Positions 45,043 to 53,839 of a DNA stretch of 64,000 nucleotides are shown in pieces (position 1 is the stretch's first letter; each line of letters starts with the position of its first letter). The DNA comes from Deltaproteobacteria bacterium (lineage in GTDB: Bacteria > Desulfobacterota > Binatia > UBA9968): contig SHYW01000009.1 of the NCBI GenBank assembly GCA_009692615.1, positions 1 to 64,000 on the forward strand, given 5' to 3'. The position numbers and the translations under genes were made by a program. The notes beneath the pieces were generated by a model. That model had not been told where the DNA came from, did not search any database, and saw nothing but the letters and a program-made list of their open reading frames with translations.

Positions 45043-47085
45043 TCAGCTCCAGTAATGGACCTTCACATAGATGGCGAATGCCATCGCGATCAATATGACA
45101 AACAGATAGCCGTTGATATTTCCCGTCTGCAGGCGGCGCAACTTGTTGCCGGCCCAGTACGAAACGTTGGCCACCGCGTTGACCAGGCCGTCGATGATAT
45201 AGGCATCGAACAAACCATTGAGCCAGGAAACAAAGCGGGTCACCGACGCCACGCCATTGACGATGCCGTCGACGATGTAGGCGTCGAAGGCGGACAGGAA
45301 GCGCGCTAATAACAAAGTCGCGTTGACGAAAATCGTTTGGTAAATCTCGTCGAAAAACCATTTGCCGTTGAACAAACGATAGGGCGCACCGCCGGCGAGA
45401 TTGACAAAGGTATCCGGCGACAGGGATTCTTTGCGGTACATCAGATAGGCGATCAACACGCCGAACGACGCTACCGCCACCGACACGCCCATCAATCCCC
45501 ATTCGAGAGCGTGGGAAGCGTGGCCTTCTTCATGAGCGTGAATCACCGGTTCGAGCCAGTGGGCGAACTGACTGCCGCCGAGCACGCCGGGCAATCCGAG
45601 AAAGCCGGCGAACACCGCGCCGATGGCGAGAAGCACCAGCGGCAAGGTCATCACAGAGGGGGATTCATGCAAATGTTCTTGAGTGTGATGATCGGCGCGA
45701 CACTCGCCGAAAAAAGTCATGAACAATTGGCGGAACATATAGAAAGCCGTCATGCCGGCGCCGCACAGCGCTAAAAACCAAACCAGTTTGTTGCCATGTT
45801 CGCTGGTGAACGCCAGCCAAAGAATTTCGTCCTTGGAGAAGAAGCCCGCGAAGGGCGGAAAGCCGGCGATGGCGAGCACGGAAATGAAGAATGTGGTGAA
45901 GGTAAACGGCATCCATTTTTTCAAGCCGCCCATTTTGCGCATGTCCTGCTCGTGATGCATGGCGTGGATCACGCTGCCGGCGCCGAGGAACAGACAAGCC
46001 TTGAAAAAAGCGTGAGTCATTAAATGGAATACCGCCGCCGCATAGCCGCCGACGCCGACGCCGATGAACATATAGCCCAACTGGCTGACGGTGGAATAGG
46101 CAAGAACTTTTTTGATATCGTTTTGCGTCAGCGCGATGGTCGCCGCGACCAACGCGGTGGCGACGCCGATCCCGGCGATGAGCTGCATCGTCGCCGGGGC
46201 CATGGAAAAAAACACGTTCATGCGCGCGGTCATATATACACCGGCGGTAACCATGGTCGCCGCGTGGATCAACGCGCTCACCGGCGTCGGTCCGGCCATG
46301 GCGTCGGGGAGCCAGACGAACAACGGAATCTGCGCCGACTTACCGGCGGCGCCGATGAAGAGAAAAATCGTCGCGACGGTCGCCACGGGCCAGCCCCAGA
46401 TGAGCGAATCCTTGATCGACGGCGCCCACTTGACCATCTCGCGCACGGTTAAAGAGCCATGCCCCTGGGCATCGAGCGACCAGAACAACAAAAACATGCC
46501 GAGAACGAAACCGAAATCGCCGACCCGGTTGACGATGAAAGCTTTGTTGCCGGCGCGGGCGTTGGCATGATCGTGATACCAGAAACCGATCAAGGCGTAA
46601 GAGCATAAACCGACGCCTTCCCAACCGACGAACAAGAGCATCAAGCTGTCGCCTAGCACCAGCGTCAACATCGCCGCCATGAACAAGTTTAAATAGGCGA
46701 AGAAGCGCCAGAACGATTTGTCGTCGTGCATGTAGCCGGTAGCGTAGATATGGATCAACCCGCCGATGCCAGTGACCACCAAGATCATCACCGAAGACAA
46801 CGGATCGATCATGAACGCCATATCGATCTTCAAGCTGCCGAGATCGATCCAGCGATAAAGATTGTCGATGAGAAAACGGTTTTCTGGCTCCAGCCCTTTG
46901 AGCGTCAAAAAGCCGTGCACCGCCAAACCGAAGGCGATGATGACCGGCGTGCAGGCGATAACGGCGATGGCGCCCTTGCCCATGGACTTTTGAATCTTGG
47001 CGCCGAGCAAGCCGTTGATCATCGCGCCCAGTAACGGCAGAAACACGATCCAACGGATAAAGTCTGTTTGTATCGGATGATCCAT
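45043..47085 (-). CDS. nuoL: NADH-quinone oxidoreductase subunit L
   Basis: A 680-residue subunit, the largest antiporter-like one, with the C-terminal lateral helix region. Motifs: LLFVGWEGVGLCSYALIGFW, PLFVWLPDAMAGPTPVSALIHAATMVTAGVYM and VLAYSTVSQLGYMFIG. The C-terminal part is somewhat longer and more variable than in E. coli. Confidence 0.98.
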   Translation of the reverse strand: MDHPIQTDFIRWIVFLPLLGAMINGLLGAKIQKSMGKGAIAVIACTPVIIAFGLAVHGFLTLKGLEPENRFLIDNLYRWIDLGSLKIDMAFMIDPLSSVMILVVTGIGGLIHIYATGYMHDDKSFWRFFAYLNLFMAAMLTLVLGDSLMLLFVGWEGVGLCSYALIGFWYHDHANARAGNKAFIVNRVGDFGFVLGMFLLFWSLDAQGHGSLTVREMVKWAPSIKDSLIWGWPVATVATIFLFIGAAGKSAQIPLFVWLPDAMAGPTPVSALIHAATMVTAGVYMTARMNVFFSMAPATMQLIAGIGVATALVAATIALTQNDIKKVLAYSTVSQLGYMFIGVGVGGYAAAVFHLMTHAFFKACLFLGAGSVIHAMHHEQDMRKMGGLKKWMPFTFTTFFISVLAIAGFPPFAGFFSKDEILWLAFTSEHGNKLVWFLALCGAGMTAFYMFRQLFMTFFGECRADHHTQEHLHESPSVMTLPLVLLAIGAVFAGFLGLPGVLGGSQFAHWLEPVIHAHEEGHASHALEWGLMGVSVAVASFGVLIAYLMYRKESLSPDTFVNLAGGAPYRLFNGKWFFDEIYQTIFVNATLLLARFLSAFDAYIVDGIVNGVASVTRFVSWLNGLFDAYIIDGLVNAVANVSYWAGNKLRRLQTGNINGYLFVILIAMAFAIYVKVHYWS

Positions 47086-47101
47086 ATTTAAAATCGTCGC
47101 T

Positions 47102-47175
47102 CGTGCTCGTTACTCGTGCTCGTGAAAATCACGGACAAGACCTGATTACGAACACGATCACGAACCACGAGCACG
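47102..47175. repeat. Inverted repeat between nuoK and nuoL
   Basis: CGTGCTCGT (47102-47110, repeated at 47114) and ACGAGCACG (47167-47175) form a long-range inverted repeat with further pairing inside. The sequence is made of reiterated ACGA and GCTCGT units, like the stretch before larC (about 55056-55133), so it is a dispersed intergenic repeat in this genome. It does not obviously end transcription, since nuoL follows in the operon. Confidence 0.6.
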
Positions 47176-47178
47176 TCC

Positions 47179-47490
47179 TTACTCTTTCAACGACTGCGCC
47201 GCTTCGACATCGATGGAATGGAACAGCTGGAAGATCGCCAAAACGATCGCCAGGCCCACCGCGGCTTCCGCCGCCGCCAACATGATGACGAAGATCGCGT
47301 AAATCTGTCCGGCGCTATTGCCGCTGCTAAAATGGGAAAACGCCACGTAATTGATATTGGCGCTGTTGAGAATCAGCTCGACGCCCATCAGCACGCTGAT
47401 CGCGTTACGCCGGGTCAGCACCGTGAACATGCCGAGGGAAAACAGAATCGCGCCGAGGACGAGATAAGACGAGAGATCGTTGGGTGACAT
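47179..47490 (-). CDS. nuoK: NADH-quinone oxidoreductase subunit K
   Basis: A 103-residue three-helix membrane subunit: LVLGAILFSLGMFTVLTRRNAI, VLMGVELILNSANI with the conserved helix Glu, and MLAAAEAAVGLAIVL with the second Glu. It lies 2 nt after nuoJ; a repeat-bearing gap of 93 nt separates it from nuoL. Confidence 0.97.
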   Translation of the reverse strand: MSPNDLSSYLVLGAILFSLGMFTVLTRRNAISVLMGVELILNSANINYVAFSHFSSGNSAGQIYAIFVIMLAAAEAAVGLAIVLAIFQLFHSIDVEAAQSLKE

Positions 47491-47492
47491 GG

Positions 47493-47993
47493 CTACTCTT
47501 TGATCTCCTTACGCGACAGCACCACCGCGCCGATCATCGCCCCGAGCAAAACCAACGAGGCCAACTCGAAGGGCAAAAGATAATCGTACAAGAAAGCATC
47601 GCCGATGGTCGCCGTGGTGGCGGTAAAGATCACCTGCTTGGCAGCCACCCAATGGGTCTCCTTGACGGTTTGAATCAACATCACCGCGAACACCGTGACT
47701 ACCAGCATGGCGGGAATCCGGCCCGCCGCGCGGTTGGTGATTTTCACATCGGTGATCCGATGCGTCAGCATGACGGCGAAAAGTATCAGCACGAGTATGC
47801 CGCCGACGTAAATTAATAACTGCACCGCGGCGACGAAGTCGGCGCCGAGAAAAACATAGATGCCGGCCACGCCCATGAAGGTGCCGAGCAGTGAAAACGC
47901 CGAGTAAATAATATTGCGCGACAGCGCCACCATACCGGCGGAGACTACCGTGACTAAAGAAATTAGATAAAAAACCGCCGTTGAAACTTCCAT
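47493..47993 (-). CDS. nuoJ: NADH-quinone oxidoreductase subunit J
   Basis: A 166-residue membrane subunit with five helices; the family features GMVALSRNIIYSAFSLLGTFMG and IYVGGILVLILFAVMLT are present. The 131-nt gap to nuoI is the longest in the operon and holds nothing that I recognise. Confidence 0.96.
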   Translation of the reverse strand: MEVSTAVFYLISLVTVVSAGMVALSRNIIYSAFSLLGTFMGVAGIYVFLGADFVAAVQLLIYVGGILVLILFAVMLTHRITDVKITNRAAGRIPAMLVVTVFAVMLIQTVKETHWVAAKQVIFTATTATIGDAFLYDYLLPFELASLVLLGAMIGAVVLSRKEIKE

Positions 47994-48124
47994 AACTTAC
48001 TCTAATTTGTGGAATCGCGCGGGAAGAAAACCTTCTCGGTCAACTATCGGAAGATCCGCTCTAGATCAAGCAGCGGGCGCAACGCATCAATTTTAATAAC
48101 CGTTGGCTGCTTCGACTTAGATGA

Positions 48125-48685
48125 CTATCCCTCCTCCGCGGCCCCTCCCCCATCCGGCGTAGCGAACTCATCGAGATACTTCATGCCGATATCGACTTTG
48201 GTGATAAGCTTGGGCTCGGTTTCGCCGCCCTTCTTTGGCTTATAAAGATTCTGCGTATCCGGCGCGAAGTGGCGCACCAGACCGGCGGGATTGTAGCTCG
48301 CCCCTTCGAACTCTTGAGAATGGCGGATGGCACCGGTGGGACAAGCTTCGGAACACAAGCCGCAGTACATGCACTTACAAACATCGATATCGAAATGGGT
48401 GAAGAAGCGCGTCTTGGTTTCCTTGTTCATGTCGATGCCGATCGTGATGCAGGTGATCGGACAGTCGCGCTCGCAGGCCAAGCAGCCGGTGCAAATGTCC
48501 AGATCGACTTCGAGAATACCGCGGTAGCGGAGCGGCAGAGTCTCTTGAATCGGCACCGGAATCTTATCCGGATACTGAATCGTCATCGGCTTACGCATCA
48601 AATGGGAAAAGGTGATCGACATCCCTTCGAAAGTCGAAGTCACGGCGTCTTGAATGTCTTTTACGTAGTTAGCGAGAACACCCAT
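48125..48685 (-). CDS. nuoI: NADH-quinone oxidoreductase subunit I (2x4Fe-4S)
   Basis: A 186-residue peripheral-arm subunit with two ferredoxin-type motifs, CTGCLACERDCP and CMYCGLCSEACP, which hold clusters N6a and N6b. The Pro/Gly-rich tail is variable. It passes electrons towards NuoB. Confidence 0.98.
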   Translation of the reverse strand: MGVLANYVKDIQDAVTSTFEGMSITFSHLMRKPMTIQYPDKIPVPIQETLPLRYRGILEVDLDICTGCLACERDCPITCITIGIDMNKETKTRFFTHFDIDVCKCMYCGLCSEACPTGAIRHSQEFEGASYNPAGLVRHFAPDTQNLYKPKKGGETEPKLITKVDIGMKYLDEFATPDGGGAAEEG

Positions 48686-48698
48686 AAATCCTCAAAAA

Positions 48699-49886
48699 CT
48701 AAATCTGCGGCTTCCAGTAAAACTCCGGCTTGGCGGCGCGAAACTGAAAGCCGACCCGGCGGAAAAAATTGATGATCGTGGCGATGGCGAAACCAAGCGT
48801 CAGCGCGCCAAAAATTCTTCGTCCCTGCTCCGACATGAACATGAAGCCAATGGTACCGAGCAAGCAAACGAACGACAGCGGCACCATGTATTTCCAGCAC
48901 AGCCCCATCAACTGATCGACGCGCACGCGCGGCAGCGTGGCGCGAATCCACATGGCGACGAAGACCCAGAAGTAAGCTTTGCCGAAAAAGGTCACGAACT
49001 GGAGAATTCCCAGCAGCACCGGGTTGTCGGTCACCGGCGGCACTTGCCAGCCGCCCATAAACAGCGTCGTCGCCACCGAGCCGATAACATAGAGATTGCC
49101 CCATTCGGCGAAGAAGAAAAACAAAAAGCGCATGCCGCTGTACTCGGTGACATATCCGGCGACCAGCTCGGACTCGGCTTCGGGAATATCGAAGGGTGTG
49201 CGATTGCCTTCCGCCAAGGCCGCGGTGAAAAATAAAAAGAAGGTGCAGAAGGTAAATGGATTGTGGAACATGAACCAGTCCCAAGGTCCCCAGCCTTGGG
49301 CTTTGATAATGCCCTGCATGCTCAAAGTGCCGGAGAGAAACACGATGGTGAGCACCGACAGCCCCGCAGGGATTTCGTAGCTGACGATTTGCGCCGCCGA
49401 GCGCATGCCGCCGAGCAGCGACCACTTGTTGTTCGACGCCCAACCGGCCATGAGAATGCCGACGACCACTAACGATGTCACCGCAAGCAGATAAAGAATA
49501 CCGATGTTGAGATCGGCGACGATCAACTTAGAACCGAAGGGAATCACCACGAAGGAACAGAGAAAACCCATGAAGACGATATAAGGCGCCAGCGGAAAGA
49601 GCTTCTGATCCGCCGCCGCGGGAATGATGTCTTCCTTCATGATGTTCTTGATGCCGTCGGCGAGCCACTGAAGAATGCCTTGCGGCCCAACCCGGTTCGG
49701 CCCGACCCGCGATTGCATGCGCGCCCACACCCGCCGCTCGAGCCAACTGGTTATGCCCGCCAGCGGCGCGACAAAGGCCGAGAGCACCACCACCGCGGTG
49801 AGCACCATGCCGATAGCGTAAACCACTTGCGTCGGCACGCCGGCGAAGGCGCCGTCTTTCATCATTTGATCGAGTAATGCTTGCAT
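48699..49886 (-). CDS. nuoH: NADH-quinone oxidoreductase subunit H
   Basis: A 395-residue membrane subunit that forms much of the quinone channel. SWLERRVWARMQSRVGPNRVGP and the RTPFDIPEAESELVAGYVTEYSG loop are the family signatures. It has about nine helices. N-terminal to it in the operon is nuoD (no nuoE, F or G between). Confidence 0.98.
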   Translation of the reverse strand: MQALLDQMMKDGAFAGVPTQVVYAIGMVLTAVVVLSAFVAPLAGITSWLERRVWARMQSRVGPNRVGPQGILQWLADGIKNIMKEDIIPAAADQKLFPLAPYIVFMGFLCSFVVIPFGSKLIVADLNIGILYLLAVTSLVVVGILMAGWASNNKWSLLGGMRSAAQIVSYEIPAGLSVLTIVFLSGTLSMQGIIKAQGWGPWDWFMFHNPFTFCTFFLFFTAALAEGNRTPFDIPEAESELVAGYVTEYSGMRFLFFFFAEWGNLYVIGSVATTLFMGGWQVPPVTDNPVLLGILQFVTFFGKAYFWVFVAMWIRATLPRVRVDQLMGLCWKYMVPLSFVCLLGTIGFMFMSEQGRRIFGALTLGFAIATIINFFRRVGFQFRAAKPEFYWKPQI

Positions 49887-49904
49887 GGTTAGATTTGATT
49901 CCGT

Positions 49905-51044
49905 TTAGCGGTCGATCTCCGGCGCGTCGACATCGAGGCTGCCGATCAACGCCACCAAGTCCGCGACCATGATGCCTTTGGCGAGTTTATCGATAATGCT
50001 CATGGCGGTGTACGAGCCGGTGCGGATGCGCACGCGATAGGGATACTCGCTGCCGTCGCTGACGACGTAAAAACCCATATCGCCGCGCGGCGCTTCGACG
50101 CGGGCATAAACTTCCCCCGCCGGCGGGCGAAATTTTTTCGGCACCTTCGAGATCGCCGGCCCCTTGGGCAACTTGTCGAGACATTGATAAATAATTTTAA
50201 CGCTCTCTTTCATCTCGCGGATGCGCACCCAAAAACGATCGTAGCTATCGCCCAGCGAGCCGACTTGCGCCGTGCCCACCGGCACTTCGTAGTCCAACTC
50301 AGGATAGATGGAATAAGGAATGTCGCGCCGAATATCCCAGTCGACCCCGGAAGCGCGCAGATTGGGACCGACTAGATTGTAAGACAGCGCATCTTCTTTA
50401 CTGACCACGGCGACGCCGGCCAGCCGCTCGATAAAAATCTTGTTGCCCGAGAGCAAACGATTGAACTCTTCGACGATCGGACCGAAGTGATACAAGAAGT
50501 CGGCGATCTTGGCCAAAGTCTCGGGCAAGATATCGTAACCGACGCCGCCGATGCGGATGTAATTGTAAGTCAGCCGCGCGCCGCAGATCTCTTCCATCAA
50601 ATTGTTGATGGTCTCGCGTTCGCGCAAAGCATGGACGAAGGGTGTCATGGCGCCGAGGTCCTGGCCGAAAGTTCCGACGGAAATTAAATGGCTCGCCAGT
50701 CTATTGAGCTCGCAGGCGATGGTGCGGCAGAACTCGCCGCGCCGGGTCACTTCCGTGCCGGCCAATTTTTCCGCCGCCATGCAGAACGCCTGGTTGGCGA
50801 ACATGGCGGCGAGATAATCGGCTCGGTCGGTGTAAGGAACGTAACCGTGATAAGTCACCTTCTCGCCAATTTTTTCGATGGAGCGGTGCAGGTAACCGAC
50901 ATCGGGGATCGCTTCGCTGATCACTTCGCCGTCAGTCTTGACGACAAAACGCAAAACGCCGTGGGTCGACGGATGTTGCGGCCCGACGCTCAGGGTCATC
51001 TCTTCGGCAAAAAAGCCGGTATCGGTGGATGCGGTCTCGCTCAT
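49905..51044 (-). CDS. nuoD: NADH-quinone oxidoreductase subunit D
   Basis: A 379-residue 49-kDa-type subunit that lines the quinone site: VGPQHPSTHGVLRFVV, VGYLHRSIEKIGE and the C-terminal SLDVDAPEIDR. It is a separate gene here, not fused to nuoC. Confidence 0.98.
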   Translation of the reverse strand: MSETASTDTGFFAEEMTLSVGPQHPSTHGVLRFVVKTDGEVISEAIPDVGYLHRSIEKIGEKVTYHGYVPYTDRADYLAAMFANQAFCMAAEKLAGTEVTRRGEFCRTIACELNRLASHLISVGTFGQDLGAMTPFVHALRERETINNLMEEICGARLTYNYIRIGGVGYDILPETLAKIADFLYHFGPIVEEFNRLLSGNKIFIERLAGVAVVSKEDALSYNLVGPNLRASGVDWDIRRDIPYSIYPELDYEVPVGTAQVGSLGDSYDRFWVRIREMKESVKIIYQCLDKLPKGPAISKVPKKFRPPAGEVYARVEAPRGDMGFYVVSDGSEYPYRVRIRTGSYTAMSIIDKLAKGIMVADLVALIGSLDVDAPEIDR

Positions 51045-51066
51045 TTATTTACTTGCCTTGCTTGCC

Positions 51067-51573
51067 TTATCGCAGCAGTTTTTCCACCAGCGGCGCGCGC
51101 TGGGTGCTGATGCCGTCGTATTCTTCTTGCTCGACGTAGTCTTTACGCAGCGGATGGCCGACCCAATCGTCCGGCAGCATGATGCGCCGCAAGTCGGTGT
51201 GGCCTTCGAAGATCACGCCGAACAGATCGTAAACTTCACGCTCGAACCAGTTGGCCACCTTCCAAACCTCTTCCACGGTGGTGACTTTGGGATTGTCCCT
51301 GGGCAAATCGACTTTGAGCACGATCTGATGGTTCTGCACATAGGAAAACAAATGGTAAACGACCTGGATTTTTTCGTCCTTGGGCCAATCGAGAGCCGTC
51401 AGATCGGACAAGACTTCGAAACGGTAGCCCGGCGAGTTGCGCAGAAAGCGGCAGATCTCGATGATCGCCGCACCTTCGACGTTCAAGCAAGGCTCCATCG
51501 CCTCGCCTTTGAAGTTGCTAACCTTGCCAGGAAAAAACTTTTCCAGGGAGCTATAAATTTCCGCGGTTTCCAT
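51067..51573 (-). CDS. nuoC: NADH-quinone oxidoreductase subunit C
   Basis: A 168-residue 30-kDa-type subunit; ANWFEREVYDLFGVIFEGHTDLRRIMLPDDW is the family signature. It lies between nuoB and nuoD, with gaps of about 20 nt or less. Confidence 0.97.
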   Translation of the reverse strand: METAEIYSSLEKFFPGKVSNFKGEAMEPCLNVEGAAIIEICRFLRNSPGYRFEVLSDLTALDWPKDEKIQVVYHLFSYVQNHQIVLKVDLPRDNPKVTTVEEVWKVANWFEREVYDLFGVIFEGHTDLRRIMLPDDWVGHPLRKDYVEQEEYDGISTQRAPLVEKLLR

Positions 51574-51587
51574 CTTCTAAAAACTGC

Positions 51588-52094
51588 TTAAGCTTCGGTC
51601 GAACCGGCCGCCGGCGCCTTGACCAACCAGCGTTCGCGCATCATTTTATCTTGGATTCGTAACAGCCCTTCAGTTAGCGCCTCGGGGCGCGGCGGACAGC
51701 CGGGAACGTAAACATCGACGGGAATAATTTTATCGACGCCTTTGCAGACCGAATAGGCGAGCTGAAATAAGCCGCCGCAGTTCGAACAACTGCCCATCGA
51801 GATCACGTATTTTGGGTCAGGCATCTGATCGTAAAGCAACTTCGTCCGTTTCGCCATTTTATAAGTCAATGTACCGGCGACGATCATCAGATCCGACTGA
51901 CGCGGCGTCGCCCGCGGCACCGCGCCGAAGCGGTCCAGATCGGCGCGCGGCCCACCGGTCTGCATCAATTCGATGGCGCAGCAAGCCAAGCCGAACAGCA
52001 TGTACCACTGCGAAGAAGCGCGCCCCCAGTTGAGCAGCTCGTCAACTTTGGTGGTAAAAACCGTTTCCGGCAGTGAATTGATCAGTGGTTTCAA
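51588..52094 (-). CDS. nuoB: NADH-quinone oxidoreductase subunit B (4Fe-4S, N2)
   Basis: A 168-residue PSST-type subunit that holds cluster N2: the adjacent cysteine pair in [10 protein letters not shown], and the later cysteines in [10 protein letters not shown] and [12 protein letters not shown]. The C-terminal tail is Ala-rich and variable. Confidence 0.98.
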   Translation of the reverse strand: MKPLINSLPETVFTTKVDELLNWGRASSQWYMLFGLACCAIELMQTGGPRADLDRFGAVPRATPRQSDLMIVAGTLTYKMAKRTKLLYDQMPDPKYVISMGSCSNCGGLFQLAYSVCKGVDKIIPVDVYVPGCPPRPEALTEGLLRIQDKMMRERWLVKAPAAGSTEA

Positions 52095-52115
52095 CGCAAT
52101 TCTCCCAAACTCCGA

Positions 52116-52502
52116 TCAGGCTTTGACTTTCTTTACCCAGTCTAAATCGCCCTTGGTCCAAGCGTAGATCAAGCCGAGAAAAAGAATCCCGACAAACATC
52201 AGCACCTCGACCAGCGCGAACAAACCGGCGCCGCCTTCAACCCAGCGGCGAAACACCGCGGCGACGGGAAAGATAAAGGCGATTTCGACTTCGAATATGA
52301 TAAAAATCAGCGCGACTAGATAGAAGCGAATATTAAAATTGACCCAGGCGCTGCCGGTAGACGGCTCGCCGCACTCGTAAGTCGACAATTTGCGCGCCTG
52401 CGGATTGTTCGGCCGCAGCAATTTGCCGATCAGCAGATTGACACCGACGAACCCAAATCCTAATGCGGTAAACACTAAGACGTTAGCGAATTCAAATAGC
52501 AT
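52116..52502 (-). CDS. nuoA: NADH-quinone oxidoreductase subunit A
   Basis: A 128-residue three-helix membrane subunit; the conserved loop [24 protein letters not shown] is present. It is the first gene of the nuo operon, and the divergent intergenic region (52503-52704) must hold the promoter. Confidence 0.97.
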   Translation of the reverse strand: MLFEFANVLVFTALGFGFVGVNLLIGKLLRPNNPQARKLSTYECGEPSTGSAWVNFNIRFYLVALIFIIFEVEIAFIFPVAAVFRRWVEGGAGLFALVEVLMFVGILFLGLIYAWTKGDLDWVKKVKA

Positions 52503-52704
52503 CGTAAGTTTCCGTAGTTACAATTGCAGAAAGGCAACGGTCTCTTATAACCATAAATGTTGTAGAGATTCAACCAGTATTACGCGCCCAAAGCGCGGCA
52601 AAAGTTTGCGCTCGGGGGATTTTTTGACTAGAGTCGGCGGCGACCCTCCTAAAATAAACCATGCGAGATAATTTAAATCCGAGCTATTGCGGTGCGAGAG
52701 TCTA

Positions 52705-53673
52705 ATGATGCCATCGCGGCAACAAATCCGCGTAGTCTTGTCATTCGTCTTCGTTTGGTTCTCGATCAGCCATGCGCTAGTGCATGGTCAATCGCGACCG
52801 ATACCGGTGCGCACCGCTTATAGCGCGCTTTCCGCCGGCATCGGCACGCTCTGGCTCACCCACGAAGACGGTCATTTCAGAAAACACGGCTTGGAGTCGA
52901 ATCTGATTTACATTCGTGGCGGATCGACGGCGGTGCAGGCGATTTTGGCTGGCGAAATTCAGTTTGGCCATTTGTCGCCGGCGCCGATGCTGACCGCTTG
53001 GGCGCAAGGCGCTGACTTTGTTTGGGTCGGCACGACTACGCATCAAATGGTTTTTACTTTGCTGGTTGAACCAAGCATTACCAAGGGCGGTGACCTGAAG
53101 GGCAAAAAAATCGGCATCACGCGCATCGGCTCCGCCAGCGATCTCGCCGTGCGCACTGCTCTGGAGCAATTTGGTTTGAACTCGAAGGACGTGACGATGA
53201 TCGCCTTGGGCGGCATTCCGGAAATCCTCGCCGCCATGCGCGCCGGCGCAGTGCACGGCGGAATTCTTTCTCCGCCTACTTCGACGGCGGCGCGCGACTT
53301 GGGCTACCGGCCGCTGCTGCATATTCCCGATCTCGGCAAAGAATTTACGTTCTCCGGCATCGCTGCGAAGCGTTCGTTCGTGCAAAGCCAACCGGAAATC
53401 GTCCGCGCCTACATGGCCTCGCTCACCGACGGCGCCAAAGTATATAAGGAAGACAGCCGTGCGGCGCTGAGAATCCTGCGCAAATACCTGCGCTCCGACG
53501 ACCGCATCCTCGAAGGCGGCTACAAAGAATACGAAGCGGCGATCTCCAGCCCGCCCTATCCGGGCATGAAAGGTCTCGAAGCGGTGCGCGACAGTTTGCT
53601 CGAATCGACGCCGCAGCTGAAGAACGTCGACTTGAAAAAATTTATCGACGACCGTTTCGTCCGGGCCAAATAA
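52705..53673 (+). CDS. NitT/TauT-type ABC transporter solute-binding protein
   Basis: A 322-residue periplasmic binding protein of the SsuA/THI5-like (NMT1) class: signal peptide ending VHG, then the lobes with VRTAYSALSAGIGTLWLTHEDGHFRKHGL, GEIQFGHLSP, and DLKGKKIGITRIGSASDLAVRTAL. Such proteins bind sulfonates, pyrimidine precursors or similar small organic ions; no permease or ATPase gene is adjacent, as is frequent in this lineage's many stand-alone copies. ATG 52705 or 52708 fits the signal peptide; a TTG at 52687 is also in frame. Confidence 0.88.
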   Translation: MMPSRQQIRVVLSFVFVWFSISHALVHGQSRPIPVRTAYSALSAGIGTLWLTHEDGHFRKHGLESNLIYIRGGSTAVQAILAGEIQFGHLSPAPMLTAWAQGADFVWVGTTTHQMVFTLLVEPSITKGGDLKGKKIGITRIGSASDLAVRTALEQFGLNSKDVTMIALGGIPEILAAMRAGAVHGGILSPPTSTAARDLGYRPLLHIPDLGKEFTFSGIAAKRSFVQSQPEIVRAYMASLTDGAKVYKEDSRAALRILRKYLRSDDRILEGGYKEYEAAISSPPYPGMKGLEAVRDSLLESTPQLKNVDLKKFIDDRFVRAK

Positions 53674-53707
53674 TTAAGTTTCGGCGCACAATGAAGAAAT
53701 ACTATCT

Positions 53708-53787
53708 CACCACGAAGATCACGGAGGACACGAAGGGTTCGGACAATTTAAACTCCGAACTTCGTGCTCTTCGTGTCCTTCGTGGTG
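53708..53787. repeat. Imperfect inverted repeat / hairpin
   Basis: CACCACGAAG (53708) and CTTCGTGGTG (53778-53787) form the outer arms of an 80-nt imperfect hairpin made of ACGAAG and CACGAAGNACACG units. It follows the solute-binding protein gene and can act as a terminator. The unit sequence is of the dispersed intergenic-repeat kind. Confidence 0.65.
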
Positions 53788-53839
53788 AATATTTTCTTTC
53801 ACAGCAAACTCAAATGACCGAATAAGGAAAGGTCAAACC

